Of a stretch of 64,000 nt of DNA, positions 1 through 11,904 are shown piece by piece; position 1 is the stretch's first letter; each line of letters starts with the position of its first letter. The stretch comes from Skeletonema tropicum. Taxonomy: Eukaryota > Bacillariophyta > Thalassiosirophyceae > Thalassiosirales > Thalassiosiraceae. The stretch covers positions 2,046,001 through 2,110,000 of the forward strand of contig CM074129.1 of the NCBI GenBank assembly GCA_037178625.1, read 5' to 3'. A program made the translations under genes and the position numbers. The notes under the pieces are model-generated. The model had not been told where the DNA came from. It made no database searches and worked only from the letters and a program-made list of their open reading frames with translations.

Positions 1-128
1 TCTCTTCACATTTTCCCCACTAACAAAGAAGTGTTGTCTTTGTCCTCTATTTACAGCAACTGTCGATGCCAGGTATGTCAAGGTTGAGCTTGGAGACCAA
101 GATTGTTTGCAGATTGGCGAGTTTGAAG
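1..128 (+). repeat. Direct repeat copy 1 (intron end plus F5/8C exon)
   Basis: Identical base for base to 4342-4469. It covers the 3' part of an intron, its TTTACAG acceptor and the first 72 bases of the exon. After base 128 the copies diverge (GTGTACGG versus CTTGGGGC). The repeat may extend further left than the window. Confidence 0.95.
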
Positions 129-3100
129 TGTACGGTTGGATTGCCACTGAAGGTATCCCATTGGCCGCAATGGATAAATTGCATGTTGGCTCAGAAGCAG
201 CGAATTGCTGGAAGTCTCCAGGATCACGTATCATGCTCACAAGTGATACGTACAGCTGGAGTGATAGTCATATCGAAGTTGTAGCAGATGTTCAATCTGA
301 TCCAGGAACACTTGCTGTCTTCCCACTAACGAAGAAGAAGAGTGCAGTCGATGAAACATTTGGGTATCCAGACTTTGCAGTGGAGGTCGCTCTACTCGAT
401 CGATCTCTCATAATCGAGGGAGCGAAGGACGATGGAGAATTTGCTACTCTTGGAGGACACTTCGTGGTTCTGCACACTCCACATGTTCATCAGCATTTGG
501 AGGGGGCTTTGCTACAAAATATGGGTCAGCAGGGAATACTTGGCAAGTACCCTCTTCATTTTCACATGTCAGAATGTGTTCATGGATCCACTCTCTCAAA
601 GAATGTGATTTGGAAGTCGAATCAACGCTGTATAGTTGTACATGGCTCCCACAATGTCACTGTTAGCGAGAATGTTGCCTTCGACACAAAAGGTAAGATA
701 CATACACTTGGCTGAACCTGAACCTGAACCATTTCAGAAATGCTTATACACGGGTACGCAGAAAGTTACTAACAGCTGTCTATATATATTCTTTTGCTCA
801 GGACATTGCTTCATGTTAGAGGACGGGGGTGAGTGGGACAACGTCTTCTACAAGAACTTGGGCGCCAAGATAGCTGCCCTACCGCGAGATGTACCTAGAG
901 CAGGAGAAACAGACTTGTTCCCTTCGGTATGTTTTAGATAGTGCCTTCGGTTTTGCTTTGCTGCAAGTTTTGTTTTTACTCTTTTGATCAAAATCCTCAC
1001 AAAGGTTGCTTATGCTGCGTCACTTACCATTCTTATAGGTATTCTGGATTACGAACCCTAGTAATGAATTCATTGGCAATGTAGCTGCCGGATCTCGAGG
1101 GGCAGGGTTTTGGTTTGAGCTGAAATTGAGGGCTCCGTCATCTGAACTGGAAATCAATCACGGCATCAATCCCAAAGTCCTCTCACAGAAGACTTTCAGG
1201 GACAATGCTGCTCATAGCTCAGGTAGACGAGCGGGTTTTACCACTTATGAGACAGGATATCAAGCGCCTCCAGGTACCGTGTGGGAAAACATCAAGGCCT
1301 ACAAGAATAACGAAGCAGGTCTTTTTCAACACGGCACGACGAATATTGAATTTCGAGGTGGCCTGCTGGCCGACAACGGACAGGCAGCCCACAACTTCCA
1401 TCATGATAATGCTATCTACGATGGCACTGAGGTTATCGGAAGAAGTGAGCACATGCAATTTTTGATAGACCAAGGTAGGATCGACACTCATTGTAAGGCC
1501 GGTGGTTTGTCCTTGCAACCTAACGAAGGCATGGGAAGAGGGACAACTATTAGGAACACATCTTTCAAAGGCTTCGATAATGGCTGCTCTGGAGGACCAA
1601 AATACGCAATTCACGTTGGCAACAACCAGGTTCGAAATGGTGTGTTTGATGCAAGTCCTACCATTTTCAACAACACCTTTGCAGACGAACCTATCAGTAG
1701 CCGTATCAATGCTTGCTGGGGTATTCACAATTCTGGAGACAACTTTGTGCGCACGGTCGTAATCGAAGATGTGGACGGCTCGCTAAGTGGGACGTCTCCA
1801 GGGTTTTTCGTCCAAGTCGACCAACCAGCAGTGACCTCTTTCTTTGACACTACCAGCTGCACTGAGGTTGAAAATGGCTGCCTTTTCTTTTGCGCAAATA
1901 TTTGCCTCCGTCTTGGCATTGTGTCCATTTCTCAGGATTTCACCACTCGCAACTTTAAAATGCACATTTCCGATGGTATCAACACTGCATCGGTGAGTTT
2001 CAAAAAATGCAAATACATAAGTATGCAGCCATTCATGTCATTTTGTTCGTCCATCTCGCTTACTTCTCATCTTCTCCCTGCGTGCTTGTGTAAAATCTCT
2101 TAACCTCCCTTTCTTGAACCAGGTCAATCGCGGTAACATCTGGTTTGACGAGAAACAAAATCACTTAAGTGCTCCAATGCCACTGGCTTTGCCGGCAGCA
2201 GCAACCGGATCTCCTTATCAAATAAGTTTTACAGATGCTAATGGCAAACCAGCATGGCCAGGCTATGCCAGGCTAAATCTCGAACGCGCTCCTTCCTGTA
2301 CTGGAGGAGTTAGCGCTGACGAGATCGAGTTCGTCATGCCAGAGGCAACCTTCGATCGTTGTCAAAACCTCTTCAAGTACGATGACTATCCCAATGAAAT
2401 TCATGGTTGGCAAAATTTCTTTGCAGGCCTCAAAGTTTCCGAAGATGCTGGAAAGTATGTTATAAGCACGCTTCGGAGAAAGCATGACCGAGGCCACGTC
2501 AATTTGAGTCGGAATCTTGATACTAGTTGCTTCGTGGGTAATATCGGTCGCACGTTCCATGTTTTTGGCAAGATACGCATGCAGGATACATTAGGCAACG
2601 ATGTTGCAAGTGACGGGACTTCGAATGCTTCGCCGAAAATTACATTCAGCATCACAGGCGGCCAGTCGAATTTGGTGACAAGTTGGAATGTTGCAACATT
2701 TTCCGATGGAACTTGGGCCGAAATCAGTCGAGAGATTATCATTCCCAGTACAATTGAAGGTGCGAATAGAGCTCAGCTAATCATTGACCAGGCCGAAAAA
2801 ATGGAATTTTTGATTACGGACTGGGGAGTGGATCTGATCGCTAGTGAGGCGCCAACGCTTAAACCATCTCTCGTCCCTTCTCTTTCGCCGACATTGCGCC
2901 CAACACTCAAGCCCACTGCCTCTCTAGAGCCCACCAACACAGTGACTTTGAACCCGACAGAACAACCTATCACAGCTGCGCCAGTCCTGGCATCACCTAC
3001 AAATTTGGCATTGAATGGACTCGCTTCGGCTGACTGTGAATGCTGGAATGGCTTTGCTTACAAGATTATTGACGGCAACGACAGCTCTATCAACCACAAC

Positions 3101-4489
3101 TGTTGTAACAAAAATGGAGCGTGGGTAATGGTGGATCTTGGACTAGGCACTCTCAACTACATTGAGAAGATTGTTGTGAAGAATAGGAAGGATTGCTGTG
3201 GAGGAAGATTGAAGCGATTTCATGTGGAACTACTTGACGCCGAAAAAACTGTTGTATACACTAAGTATCACGAAGGTTCTGTAGGTAATGGAGCAGTGCG
3301 TGAGTTCGTGGTTGACGATGGTACTGTCGCACGTTTTGCTCGTGTTAGGCATGATGATTCCTACAAAGACTGTCTTCACATTGCAGAGTTGGAGGTATGG
3401 GGCTATCCGACAGAGGTACCAGCTTCACCAGAGCCTATCATTGGTAAGTTTCTTGTTGAGACGAATTGTTGTCAGTTTTCTTACCTTGCCGCATCCGCAT
3501 ACAATAGCTAACAATATTTGTATCAATTTTCACTACAGAAATGGCTACCGGAATGGAGGCTACTGCGTCCTCTGTATATAATTCAAACACTCTCGCCTCA
3601 AAAAGTGTTGACGGAAATATCGACACCATTCATCATTCTAAATGCAATGAAAATCCATGGTGGCGCGTGGATCTCGGTGTAATGTCATTCGTTCAAGATG
3701 TGAAGATTACCAACAGGAGAAACTGCTGTGGAGGAAGACTCAAACAAGCAACAGTAAAGCTCTTAGACGAAGATCTAAATCTTGTCGATTCTCGCTACAT
3801 CGAGGGGTCGGTTGGTAATGGCGCAATTGTTCAAAAGGTATTCAATGAAGCGGATTCCGAAGCAAGATATGTGGAGGTATCTTTCAACAGGAACGATTGC
3901 CTGCATATGGCCGAAGTACAAGTTTATGGTTATCACTTGATGGCTAAGCCGACGAGCGCCCCTACACCAATGCCTTCAAATGTTGCTCTGGGAAAGCCCG
4001 CGACTCAATCTTCTACCTACAACAATAACGCAAATGACGGTGCCTCCATGGCTGTAGACGGGAGATATGATACCTTTACACACACAGAGTGCTGGAAGGG
4101 TATCAATCAATGGTGGAGGGTGGATCTTGAGGATGTGTACACGATTGCAACCATCACTGTGGGCAACCGCCTAGATTGCTGTGGTGGTCGCTTCCATGAT
4201 GCAACGTTTTACTTTTACGATGAAAACGACGTGGAGGTTCATGTGATGCCAACTTCTGGTGGCATCGGAAGTAAGAAATCATTTTCAGTGCGTAAGTCTT
4301 TTCTGCGTTTGACTTTTTTGCCAGATTTGCCAGAACCACAATCTCTTCACATTTTCCCCACTAACAAAGAAGTGTTGTCTTTGTCCTCTATTTACAGCAA
4401 CTGTCGATGCCAGGTATGTCAAGGTTGAGCTTGGAGACCAAGATTGTTTGCAGATTGGCGAGTTTGAAGCTTGGGGCTGGCAGGAATAA
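57..4489 (+). CDS. CEMIP/TMEM2-like beta-helix protein with C-terminal F5/8C lectin domains (5' partial)
   Basis: Six exons join in phase: 57-692, 802-926, 1039-1992, 2123-3443, 3539-4291 and 4398-4489, giving about 1,292 visible residues. The first visible exon ends an F5/8 type C domain. A region like the G8/beta-helix core of CEMIP and TMEM2 follows, with YPLHFHMSECVHGS, CIVVHGSHNVTVSENVAFDT and GHCFMLEDGGEWDN. In animals that family binds or degrades hyaluronan. Here the substrate is unknown, and an extracellular or secretory-pathway glycan role is inference. A Pro/Thr/Ser linker with PTLKPS-type repeats (about 2850-2990) precedes three fucolectin-like F5/8C domains, each with an NRxxCCGGR motif and a terminal EVxxYG/EAWGW strand. 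The 5' end and signal peptide lie outside the window. Confidence 0.85.
4342..4469 (+). repeat. Direct repeat copy 2 (intron end plus last F5/8C exon)
   Basis: Second copy of the 128-bp perfect repeat at 1-128, here covering the last intron and the final exon. Intronic identity points to recent duplication or gene conversion. Confidence 0.95.
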
Positions 4490-4637
4490 TGTTTTTACTA
4501 TACTAATAGACTGAGAGCAACCAGATAAGGTTTTCAAGACAGGAATATACTTATTTTGCTCCAAGATGCCGGTTAATTTTAGGAATTTTTGTGTCAAGTA
4601 TTAAAAGTATTGCTTTGCTTTGTTTGCCAGCAGCCTT

Positions 4638-7600
4638 TCATATTGATAATGTAGTTGTCGCCGAAGATAAAGTCATCGAGGTAAATCTAATTCGAGCTTC
4701 GACGAGGCTCAGTTGGCTGCTAAAGCCTAAAGCGACAGCGGCTAAGCTCCACAATACACCGGCAACTATCACATGCTTTGAACCCTTATGAAGATAACAG
4801 CTTGCCCAAACGAATTGTGATTGAAGATAGCTTGAATTAGCGGGATTTGCGTTGTCGACACACCTTTCAGACTTGAGAAATACGAATATCAAAAACTGGC
4901 AAATAGCGACTAACACTAACAGTGTTGAAATTACTCGCAAAGTGCCATTTCCAAACTTCATACAGCTGGTGAGACAAAGGAGCAACACAATCGGAAAGCC
5001 AATGATCAGAGCTGTTGCACTAAATGCACGTGCCGCTTTGACATAGCCATCATTTACAACATTTGGCGGATACGGGTTGCACTGTGTGATGTGGTATTCA
5101 ATGGCTTCATCGAAGTACTGAACGCCGTAAAAATATAGCCCATAAGATACGCCATCAATAGTTTCATAACCTTCCTGATAAGTCATGTTAGAAGAAGGCC
5201 TATCAGCAATTCTTCTTTCGAAAAGAGTACACAGATTGTTACCAATCACAGAGAAGCACACTTCGCACGGAACAGACAAAAATGTTATGGCCAACACAAG
5301 TCTTCAAGAGAAACCACAAGACTACGTTTCACACTCAATCTTACCTGCAGCAATGGCGAGAAGTGTTGGCATCAAAGAAGCAAAGATCCCCCGGGGAAAG
5401 GAGAACGCCACGAACCATGGTTCTTCGCTGATATCACCTCCAAATGAATTCTCTGACTGGACAGACATATTTCCATCATCATCATCATTCGATACAGCTG
5501 TAGATGCATTTTCATATTCATGGACAACTTTGGGAAGGACATCTGACAATGTATTAATGCTATGATCCTGCATACTGTCAAGGCAAACGTGAATTTCACG
5601 GAACATCCTTGATTTGTAGTAAGGAACATATCTATTGTTCGACTCATCTCCAAAGCGTATTAGATGAATAACCCGTCCAGGGATGTTCAGCCGAGTTTCA
5701 ACTGGACTTATTCGGTCGAATGCATTCTCCCTATTCTCCCTGAATGATACCAGTTTCTGGTAGTACTCAGTTGCAGGGATTTCGTTCCTGTCATGCAAAA
5801 TCCGTTTGTTTCGAACTGCCGTAATAGATGGAATTGGTAATAATGATAATTGATGAGTTGATGTTGATGAAAGAGAAGTGAGAATAAGGCTCTGAGATCC
5901 ACCATCGGATCAAGCCAAACAACATGCATACCTTCAAGGTCTTTATTCCTACATGGGAAACGGCTGTCTCTGAAGGCAGCTATCTTGGACACTTTAATTC
6001 GAGCGAGCGTTTCTAGGAAATCATATCGACTAAGAGTCAAAGTAAAAGCGAAAGATCAGTCATAACCTAATGACGACTAAGCAAGATCTCACACAAGCAG
6101 AACTCACAGCATTTCAATATTCTCCCCTCTCATTCTTTAGATAGAAAAACGAAGAGCTACTATTTAGAATATTATACAAGTGAAATTAATACCAATGTCT
6201 CTTGAACTCACCTTGGAATGATATCGTCTCCAACAACGAAAGATGTGACGAAGTCGTCACATTCTGTTGCTAGATTCATTGAGACTGTACAACCTGGAGG
6301 ACAAAATGCATAACATTTCACATTCGGGTACCTGAAAATAGACAATCAACAGATGAGAAAACAAATGTTCCAATAAGAATGCCCGTTAGGTCCTGGTCCT
6401 GGTCTTACCTTGGTTTGAACATGATCGAAAGTATAGCCGCGCATCCTCCTCCAAGGCTATGGCCTGTAATGACCAAATTGTAATCACGGTAGGGATTGTT
6501 CTTGTCATCTCTCAAGATATCGATGACAATTTTCTGTCTGTGGATGTCATTATATATATATTTCGAGTTGGTGAGCATCCCTCGATGACCGTATTTCCCC
6601 CTCCCATCAAATCCTACTCTCTCGCCAACTCGATTCAACTCTATGGAAGACCATTGCATGTCTGTTACAAGGTCTTCCAACGTTACAGAACCACGAATAA
6701 CAACTACAAGTGTGCGTTCTATCTCGTCAAGAAGGATACAATACGGCGTCGCGACCACTTTATTGGTGAAATTGGCATAGATCAAAGCAGTAGAATGAAA
6801 TCCAAACTCAGTTAACCGAAATGTTGAGAGTAGAGAATGCTTGTCACCCTCACCCGGTTTCCAAGGTGAGTACAAACCATCCCGTCCTCCATCGAGCAAT
6901 CCTGCTTGTAGAAGCGCGCGAGGATACTCTTCGTAGACACCTTGTGCATATTGTGAATAACGTGCGCCTTGCCGAAGAAGGTACATGTCAGTAACGTCAT
7001 TTTCTGATAGCACTCTTCTGTTGATAATGTCCGCATAGTTGACGCTAAAATTGACATCATCGATCGGTGAAGATGTGTTGTTGTTGTTGTTGTTGTTACT
7101 TTCCTCGCCGTATTCTCCCATTTCACATTTTTCTGATTGCTTCTTGTCTTTCCTTGCTTGTTTGCTCAGCTTGTACCTCATCTCTCTATGTTTTCTATCC
7201 ACTAGCTTGAAGGCAATGTAAATATCAGACAGCACAATCCCAAAATTGACCTCTGCATTCATGAAATGCATGAAAGCAATTGCTGCGTCTGCCAGATCAT
7301 GCTTCGCCTCGATATTCCCTCCTCCCAATCGGTTACAGCTTAAACACCGGATGCATTGTATGCAACAGCCAATGCACTGAGCGCAAGAAGTGTCCTCTTC
7401 ACCCCCTAGCAAGCGACCCAACCTCCTGAAGAGAGACGTTTGTCGGCCTTGCAAGGCAATCGCGTGACCAACTTGGTTCATGACCGTACAAGGCCAAAGC
7501 AGTAACTCGACGGCATATATAGCCATGGATACAGAGAACAATCCATACCACATAGTTGATTCGTACTGTAGGACGGCTTGCTTGTCTTTTGACGAGCAGC

Positions 7601-8180
7601 CATAGTTGTACACTCGCCCTGAATAAGTCAAATATATTCCACTGCCCAACACAGTGAACAGTAGCAAGTTCAATACAGTCAATTTGACCCAAACCATAGA
7701 AACTAGAGTTCGGTCACGACCGCGTGGTTCAACGGGTGTTCCAATAGCTGCTGCATTCCAAATCGCTAAAGAAAGGACTATATCGAGGATATTGTAGAGG
7801 AGGCTCACGGTGAGGTAGAGGGAGAAAGGAATCACCATTGATCGTAGCTGATGTTTTGTTGCATCATCTAATCCATCATCATCAATAAATGAAGACTCCG
7901 ACACGTCCTGCTGCTGCTGCTCTGCAGGAGGGCCAGCATACAAAGCCCACAGTTCAGGAATTTCCTCACTTTCACACCAAAATGGCTGACCACCTGACAT
8001 CATTTCCGTTCCACTCAGACGAACTTGAAAGATTAGCACCCATATGGGAATTGCACAGAGCAGCGTTGTAATGCGACATGCACCGTTGAGAATGCAAAGT
8101 ATTTGAAAGTCATCTCCTGCGAGTGGACGGGTTGTCAGGTGGCGACCATTGAGGCACGATGCTATTTTCATTGCAGGCAT
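4638..8180 (-). CDS. sn1-specific diacylglycerol lipase-like protein fused to a C-terminal multi-pass membrane domain
   Basis: Five exons join in phase: 8180-6409, 6331-6212, 6029-5932, 5815-5345 and 5260-4638, about 1,027 aa. Introns are 77, 182, 116 and 84 nt. The N-terminal third has four hydrophobic segments (about residues 37-55, 114-140, 163-188, 210-231), as in animal DAGL. The class 3 lipase core carries the nucleophile elbow GHSLGGG (Ser about 575), VVGDDIIPS with the likely acid Asp, and GRVIHLIRFG with the likely catalytic His. After an acidic linker, exons 4-5 add about four more hydrophobic segments, which is unusual for DAGL. DAG hydrolysis to monoacylglycerol is family knowledge. 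The last acceptor (GCGAAG|TG) was chosen because it alone restores phase. A nearer acceptor at 5301 gives a stop after five codons. Confidence 0.85.
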
Positions 8181-8598
8181 CTTGGACTGATTTTAAAGGT
8201 TTCATGTAGCTGTTGCGCTGCAATTCATGACACGTAATTTCGGCGAAATGAAGGCACAATATAAATCAATTGGGCTCCATCATGTCAACTCATTCACTTG
8301 TAGAGGATGAGGACGAAGACGGCGGGCATCTATGATGGGCAAATCATGCTACATACAATACACTTTTACGAAGAACCAATCCAGCAAAAGATTCAAGATT
8401 TTGCAGGGTTCCCATCTTCTCTTTGGCGCCATGTTTGGCTAATTTAGTAGCATCGATGACGTACTCTCACCACCGTCAAAAAGGTCTGACAATGTTGCAT
8501 CAACTCAGTCACTGTCTTCCTCATTACATACACTACCAATTGCTGATCGATACGAAAGATTGCCACTCAAATAATAATCTAATATCGCCGTCATCATC
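8181..8598. other. Intergenic, divergent promoter region
   Basis: 418 bp between the minus-strand lipase and the plus-strand plastid protein. Short antisense or overlapping ORFs here look like chance. I see no recognisable element. It presumably holds both promoters (inference). Confidence 0.5.
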
Positions 8599-9270
8599 AT
8601 GGTCAAGTCAACAATTATCCTTTCCGCCGCAGCCATGGCATCATGTGCCTACGCCTTCGCTCCTCAGCAACTACTAATGAGCAGAAATAACCCTTCTTCC
8701 ACTACCACTGCAATGCAAGCCACAACGTCATCACGTCGTGATCTCTTCATCCGTGCCGGATCCACCGCCCTCGTCACCCTCACAACCTCCACCTCCTCTC
8801 CAGCCTTTGCCGCAGGAACTGCTCCACCCACCGCGGACGAAATTGAACGTATAAAAGTTGGTTATAAAAACATTCAATACCTTCTTGCCAACTGGGAACA
8901 AGAAACTACCGTGTGTCGTGAAAATGGTGGAGAGTGCAAGCGTGACGCTGATGCGGTGAGGAGATACCTTGGCTTAAGAAGCACTACCGATCCGCTGTTT
9001 CAAATTGAAAAGGTGTTCGCCAAGGTCAAGTACATGGATGACATTGATATCGATAAGCTTGAACAATTCTTTGAAGCTACCGAGGATTGGAATACGGCGA
9101 TGAATATGTCGAATAGTATGGCGTTTATTAGTCAGTTTGGGGAGTATAATCCTGGTGGAGGTAAGGATGAGGTGTTGAAGTATTTGAATGAGGCTGAGAA
9201 GCAGGTTATTTTGGCAGAGAAGGCCTTGAAGGTTATTCTGGATTGTGTTACTTCCTCTCCGAGTGCGTAA
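8599..9270 (+). CDS. Thylakoid-lumen PsbQ/Psb31-like protein (tentative)
   Basis: 223 aa, single exon. Residues 1-20 form a signal peptide ending ASCAYAFAP, matching the diatom ASAFAP plastid-import motif. A second thylakoid-transfer signal follows, with a twin arginine (SRRDLF) and a hydrophobic stretch ending SPAFAAG. The mature part is about 150 residues, helical and acidic, beginning TADEIERIKVGYKNIQYLL, with two Cys in TVCRENGGECKRD and a third near the C-terminus. This size and layout suit the four-helix PsbQ/Psb31 group of extrinsic photosystem proteins. The targeting is well supported. The photosystem role is inference, and another lumenal four-helix protein is possible. Confidence 0.7.
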   Translation: MVKSTIILSAAAMASCAYAFAPQQLLMSRNNPSSTTTAMQATTSSRRDLFIRAGSTALVTLTTSTSSPAFAAGTAPPTADEIERIKVGYKNIQYLLANWEQETTVCRENGGECKRDADAVRRYLGLRSTTDPLFQIEKVFAKVKYMDDIDIDKLEQFFEATEDWNTAMNMSNSMAFISQFGEYNPGGGKDEVLKYLNEAEKQVILAEKALKVILDCVTSSPSA

Positions 9271-9564
9271 TTGGTTGGATGGGGTTCAAGATATAAGAGG
9301 GCTGTTTGAATATGCATTGGGGATAGGCGTACTTAAATGAAAGATTGCCAAACATTCGAGCTACTTTGAAGCAAAAAAGGGGGATTAAAAAATAGCAGTG
9401 CGCTTTCACTCTTAACTGGATTTGTGACACTCTAGATACGCAGAAATACACATTGTGGAAAACGCATGAAGTATAGCTAGATATCATCTGCGGTCGACTA
9501 TTTTGATTGGATTGTCATGTAACAATAAGTTCAAGTATCAGATAACTGACACATATGCATTCCA

Positions 9565-10017
9565 TTAGTTTTCTCCCTTCTTTTTCTCCCACTGGGATGG
9601 TGTCCAAGCCTTTATTTGCAGTGCATGAATTTCATCAAACAGTCCCTTCTCTTTTAAATGATTTTGAATCTCTCGATGTCTCTTGAGTAGCATCATGCCA
9701 TCAAAGCTGTCCGAAACCACGGTTAGCTCGAGTTTTGCCCCACAACCATCGGAGTGATCGACTATACTGCATTCAATTGCATTCGGATATTGTTGTTTGA
9801 CCTTTTTACCAAACCCGGCGTTGATATTCATATGGTAGAGAGTAAAAAATACAGAGTTAGAGGAATGAATAGCTGTTACAAAATGCAGATATCCAACAAA
9901 GATGCGAAACAATGATGAATGATGAGGCATGGTCAGAGTCATGAGTTGTGGCATGGTAGAATGATGGAAAATTACCTCCGCAAGCACCCGATCACCAAGG
10001 GATGAAGAACCACTCAT
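9565..10017 (-). CDS. BolA-family protein (BOLA2-like)
   Basis: A continuous ORF of 150 codons exists, but only its ends look like BolA. Removing 9975-9802 (GAG|GTAATT ... TAAAAAG|GTC, 174 nt, in phase) joins MSGSSSLGDRVLAE directly to VKQQYPNAIECSIVDHSD and gives a 92-aa protein of normal BolA length. It has the expected SDGCGAKLELTVVS strand, the FDGMMLLKRHREI helix with conserved RHR, and the IHALQIKAWTPSQW end. BolA2-type proteins bind [2Fe-2S] clusters with monothiol glutaredoxins (family knowledge). The conserved His after IHAL is present; the Cys in SDGCG is typical of the group. Confidence 0.88.
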   Translation of the reverse strand: MSGSSSLGDRVLAEVIFHHSTMPQLMTLTMPHHSSLFRIFVGYLHFVTAIHSSNSVFFTLYHMNINAGFGKKVKQQYPNAIECSIVDHSDGCGAKLELTVVSDSFDGMMLLKRHREIQNHLKEKGLFDEIHALQIKAWTPSQWEKKKGEN

Positions 10018-10384
10018 AGTAACTAAGTAGTCTTAAGTAGTACGCTGTTATCAACTGCGATTGCTTGGGTAGTGAAAACTACAAGCGAGCACCGCTTGCC
10101 GTAGCAACAAAGCACGAAGTGAAGGAGCCTGACGCTTACCTGACTGAGAAACGCGCTTGGAGAGGCTGTGGGCAAGCCCTCATTCTTAAAATCATATTTT
10201 CTTATCTTACTGCTTGAGTAGCAGTGATAAAAGGGGGCTAAGTAGTATAAAAAGAAGGGAAGGCCCTAAACGTCAAAAGGGAAAGCAGTCTAAAAAAATT
10301 CACATTCAGATAGATTCAGATTCACATAAGAAGACATAAGAGATGATGACTGCTGCTCATCAAACGAATCCTCCCTTCTAAAGT
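10018..10384. other. Intergenic
   Basis: 367 bp between the divergent BolA and 7TM genes. Nothing recognisable beyond AT-rich promoter-like sequence. Confidence 0.5.
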
Positions 10385-11756
10385 ATGCAGACCATTCGAC
10401 AGTATTATATGTTAGTGCTGCCTTTTGTTGGTAGCTGCGGCCTTGTTCTTGGCAGCGACGTAACAGATCCTCCACTGCGCGTTGGGGGAGGTTCGAGTGT
10501 TCAGAAGTTCCAGCAAAACGTCGTTGCTTTAACCTGGATACGCTTGTTTGGGCTGATCTCGATGATAGCGTCTGGTCTGATCGTTACAAACATAGCCCTG
10601 AAATTATACAGTCGTCGAGGACCATTTCTCCAAAAAGTGTCATTAACACAATCAATATTGATAGTGCTAGCAATTGGAGACTTCTTTGCGGCATTCTTTG
10701 TCCAATTCATATCTACTTGGATGATCCCAGAACAGTCTCCGCTACTGGGAATAGTTGGAAGTCAACAAAGTTGTGTCGCACAAGGTTTTTTATCCAACTT
10801 TTTCTATTCCCTGGCTTATTTGTCAAATGCATCCTTAGCAGTTGCATATTGCATGATAGTAAGATGTGGGTGGAACGACAAAGACAAAAGCAAGGTTCGA
10901 TTGCCGTTTGTATTGATACCTTTTCTAATATCGATTGTTCTGGCAGTAGCTCCTCTGTTTGGAATGAACTACAATTACAATGGTGGCTATTCTTGTTATA
11001 TTAGGTGAGTCTCTCAGGTAGAATGCAGCACCAATCCATGAACAATATATCTAAACCCATTTGCTTCTGTTCCTTGCGAACAAAGCGGCGATCCTCCCGG
11101 ATGTGAGCTTGAACCTAACCCACAGGAAACTTGCGAACGTGGTGCACAAGCAAAAACTATGCTACTTGTTACTGGACTGATTCCTGTGCTTATAGCTTTC
11201 TTTACTGTTACTGTGGCGATGATAGTCCTCATTCATGCAGTGCTAGTGCGAGAGAGAAGAATGGATCAATACCAACGAACTGGACGCAATAGGAAAATGA
11301 CAATGGAAAGCTTTCAACAAGGCATGTTTTATATCGGAGCCTTCGCCATCAGCTGGATCCCGTGGCTCGTATTTGGATTCAATGGAATACACCGTACATC
11401 ATATCCATATTTCATCATACTATGCCGCGCTAGTGATAACGCCCTTGCAAGGCGTCCTGAACGCTGCAGTTTACTTCCGACCTCGTCTGAAGGCAGAAAG
11501 AGAACGCAACCCAACTGACTCTGTGTGTAAGTCATTGATGCACGTATTGCACATCAAATATTGCTGTAATAGAAAACCAAAGAAAGGGACTGGTGACACT
11601 GCGATGATATCAACCGATCCGCAAGCGGAAGATGCTGAAATTGGGAATGAAAAAGAAAGCCCCTGCGGAGGCGACCCTAAAACAACAACAATCAAATTGG
11701 AGGCAGCACAAGATGAAGAGATCAAATCCGAAAAGAAGGTTATCTCGAGTCTATAA
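10385..11756 (+). CDS. Seven-transmembrane receptor-like protein, with a frame break before TM7
   Basis: Exon 1 (10385-11004) and exon 2 (from 11086) join in phase across an 81-nt intron. Exon 1 encodes a signal-like N-terminus and TM1-TM5, with helices such as LFGLISMIASGLIVTNIALK and VLIPFLISIVLAVAPLFG. Exon 2 gives the Cys-containing loop, TM5/6 (LLVTGLIPVLIAFF) and FYIGAFAISWIPWLVFG. The last helix, ALVITPLQGVLNAAVYFRPR, lies in the +1 frame, followed by an acidic/Lys-rich tail ending at 11756. The helix order and the LQGxLNxxVYxRPR motif recall Dictyostelium cAMP-receptor-like GPCRs. The ligand is unknown. The shift at about 11375-11415 may be an assembly error, a true frameshift or a very short intron (11393-11430 would be in phase but only about 38 nt). 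Confidence 0.7.
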
Positions 11757-11904
11757 TTTGCAAAGTGCAAGTTGAGATTGGTGTAACAAGTTGATATATA
11801 TAGCTTTACATAGTTTCTGCACATGATAGGGGACTGCATTAAGCTTCACAGCCCCTGCAATGCTAAATATATAGAAATCTACATGCTAGATTACTCATTC
11901 TATC

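Noticed and set aside
1219..1728. 169-codon minus-strand ORF
   Set aside because: Shadow of the beta-helix exon 1039-1992, which has clear family motifs.
5261..5344. Frameshift between the lipase and its C-terminal membrane part
   Set aside because: The nearest acceptor (5301) gives a stop, but the next AG (exon start 5260) restores phase with an 84-nt intron, normal for this genome.
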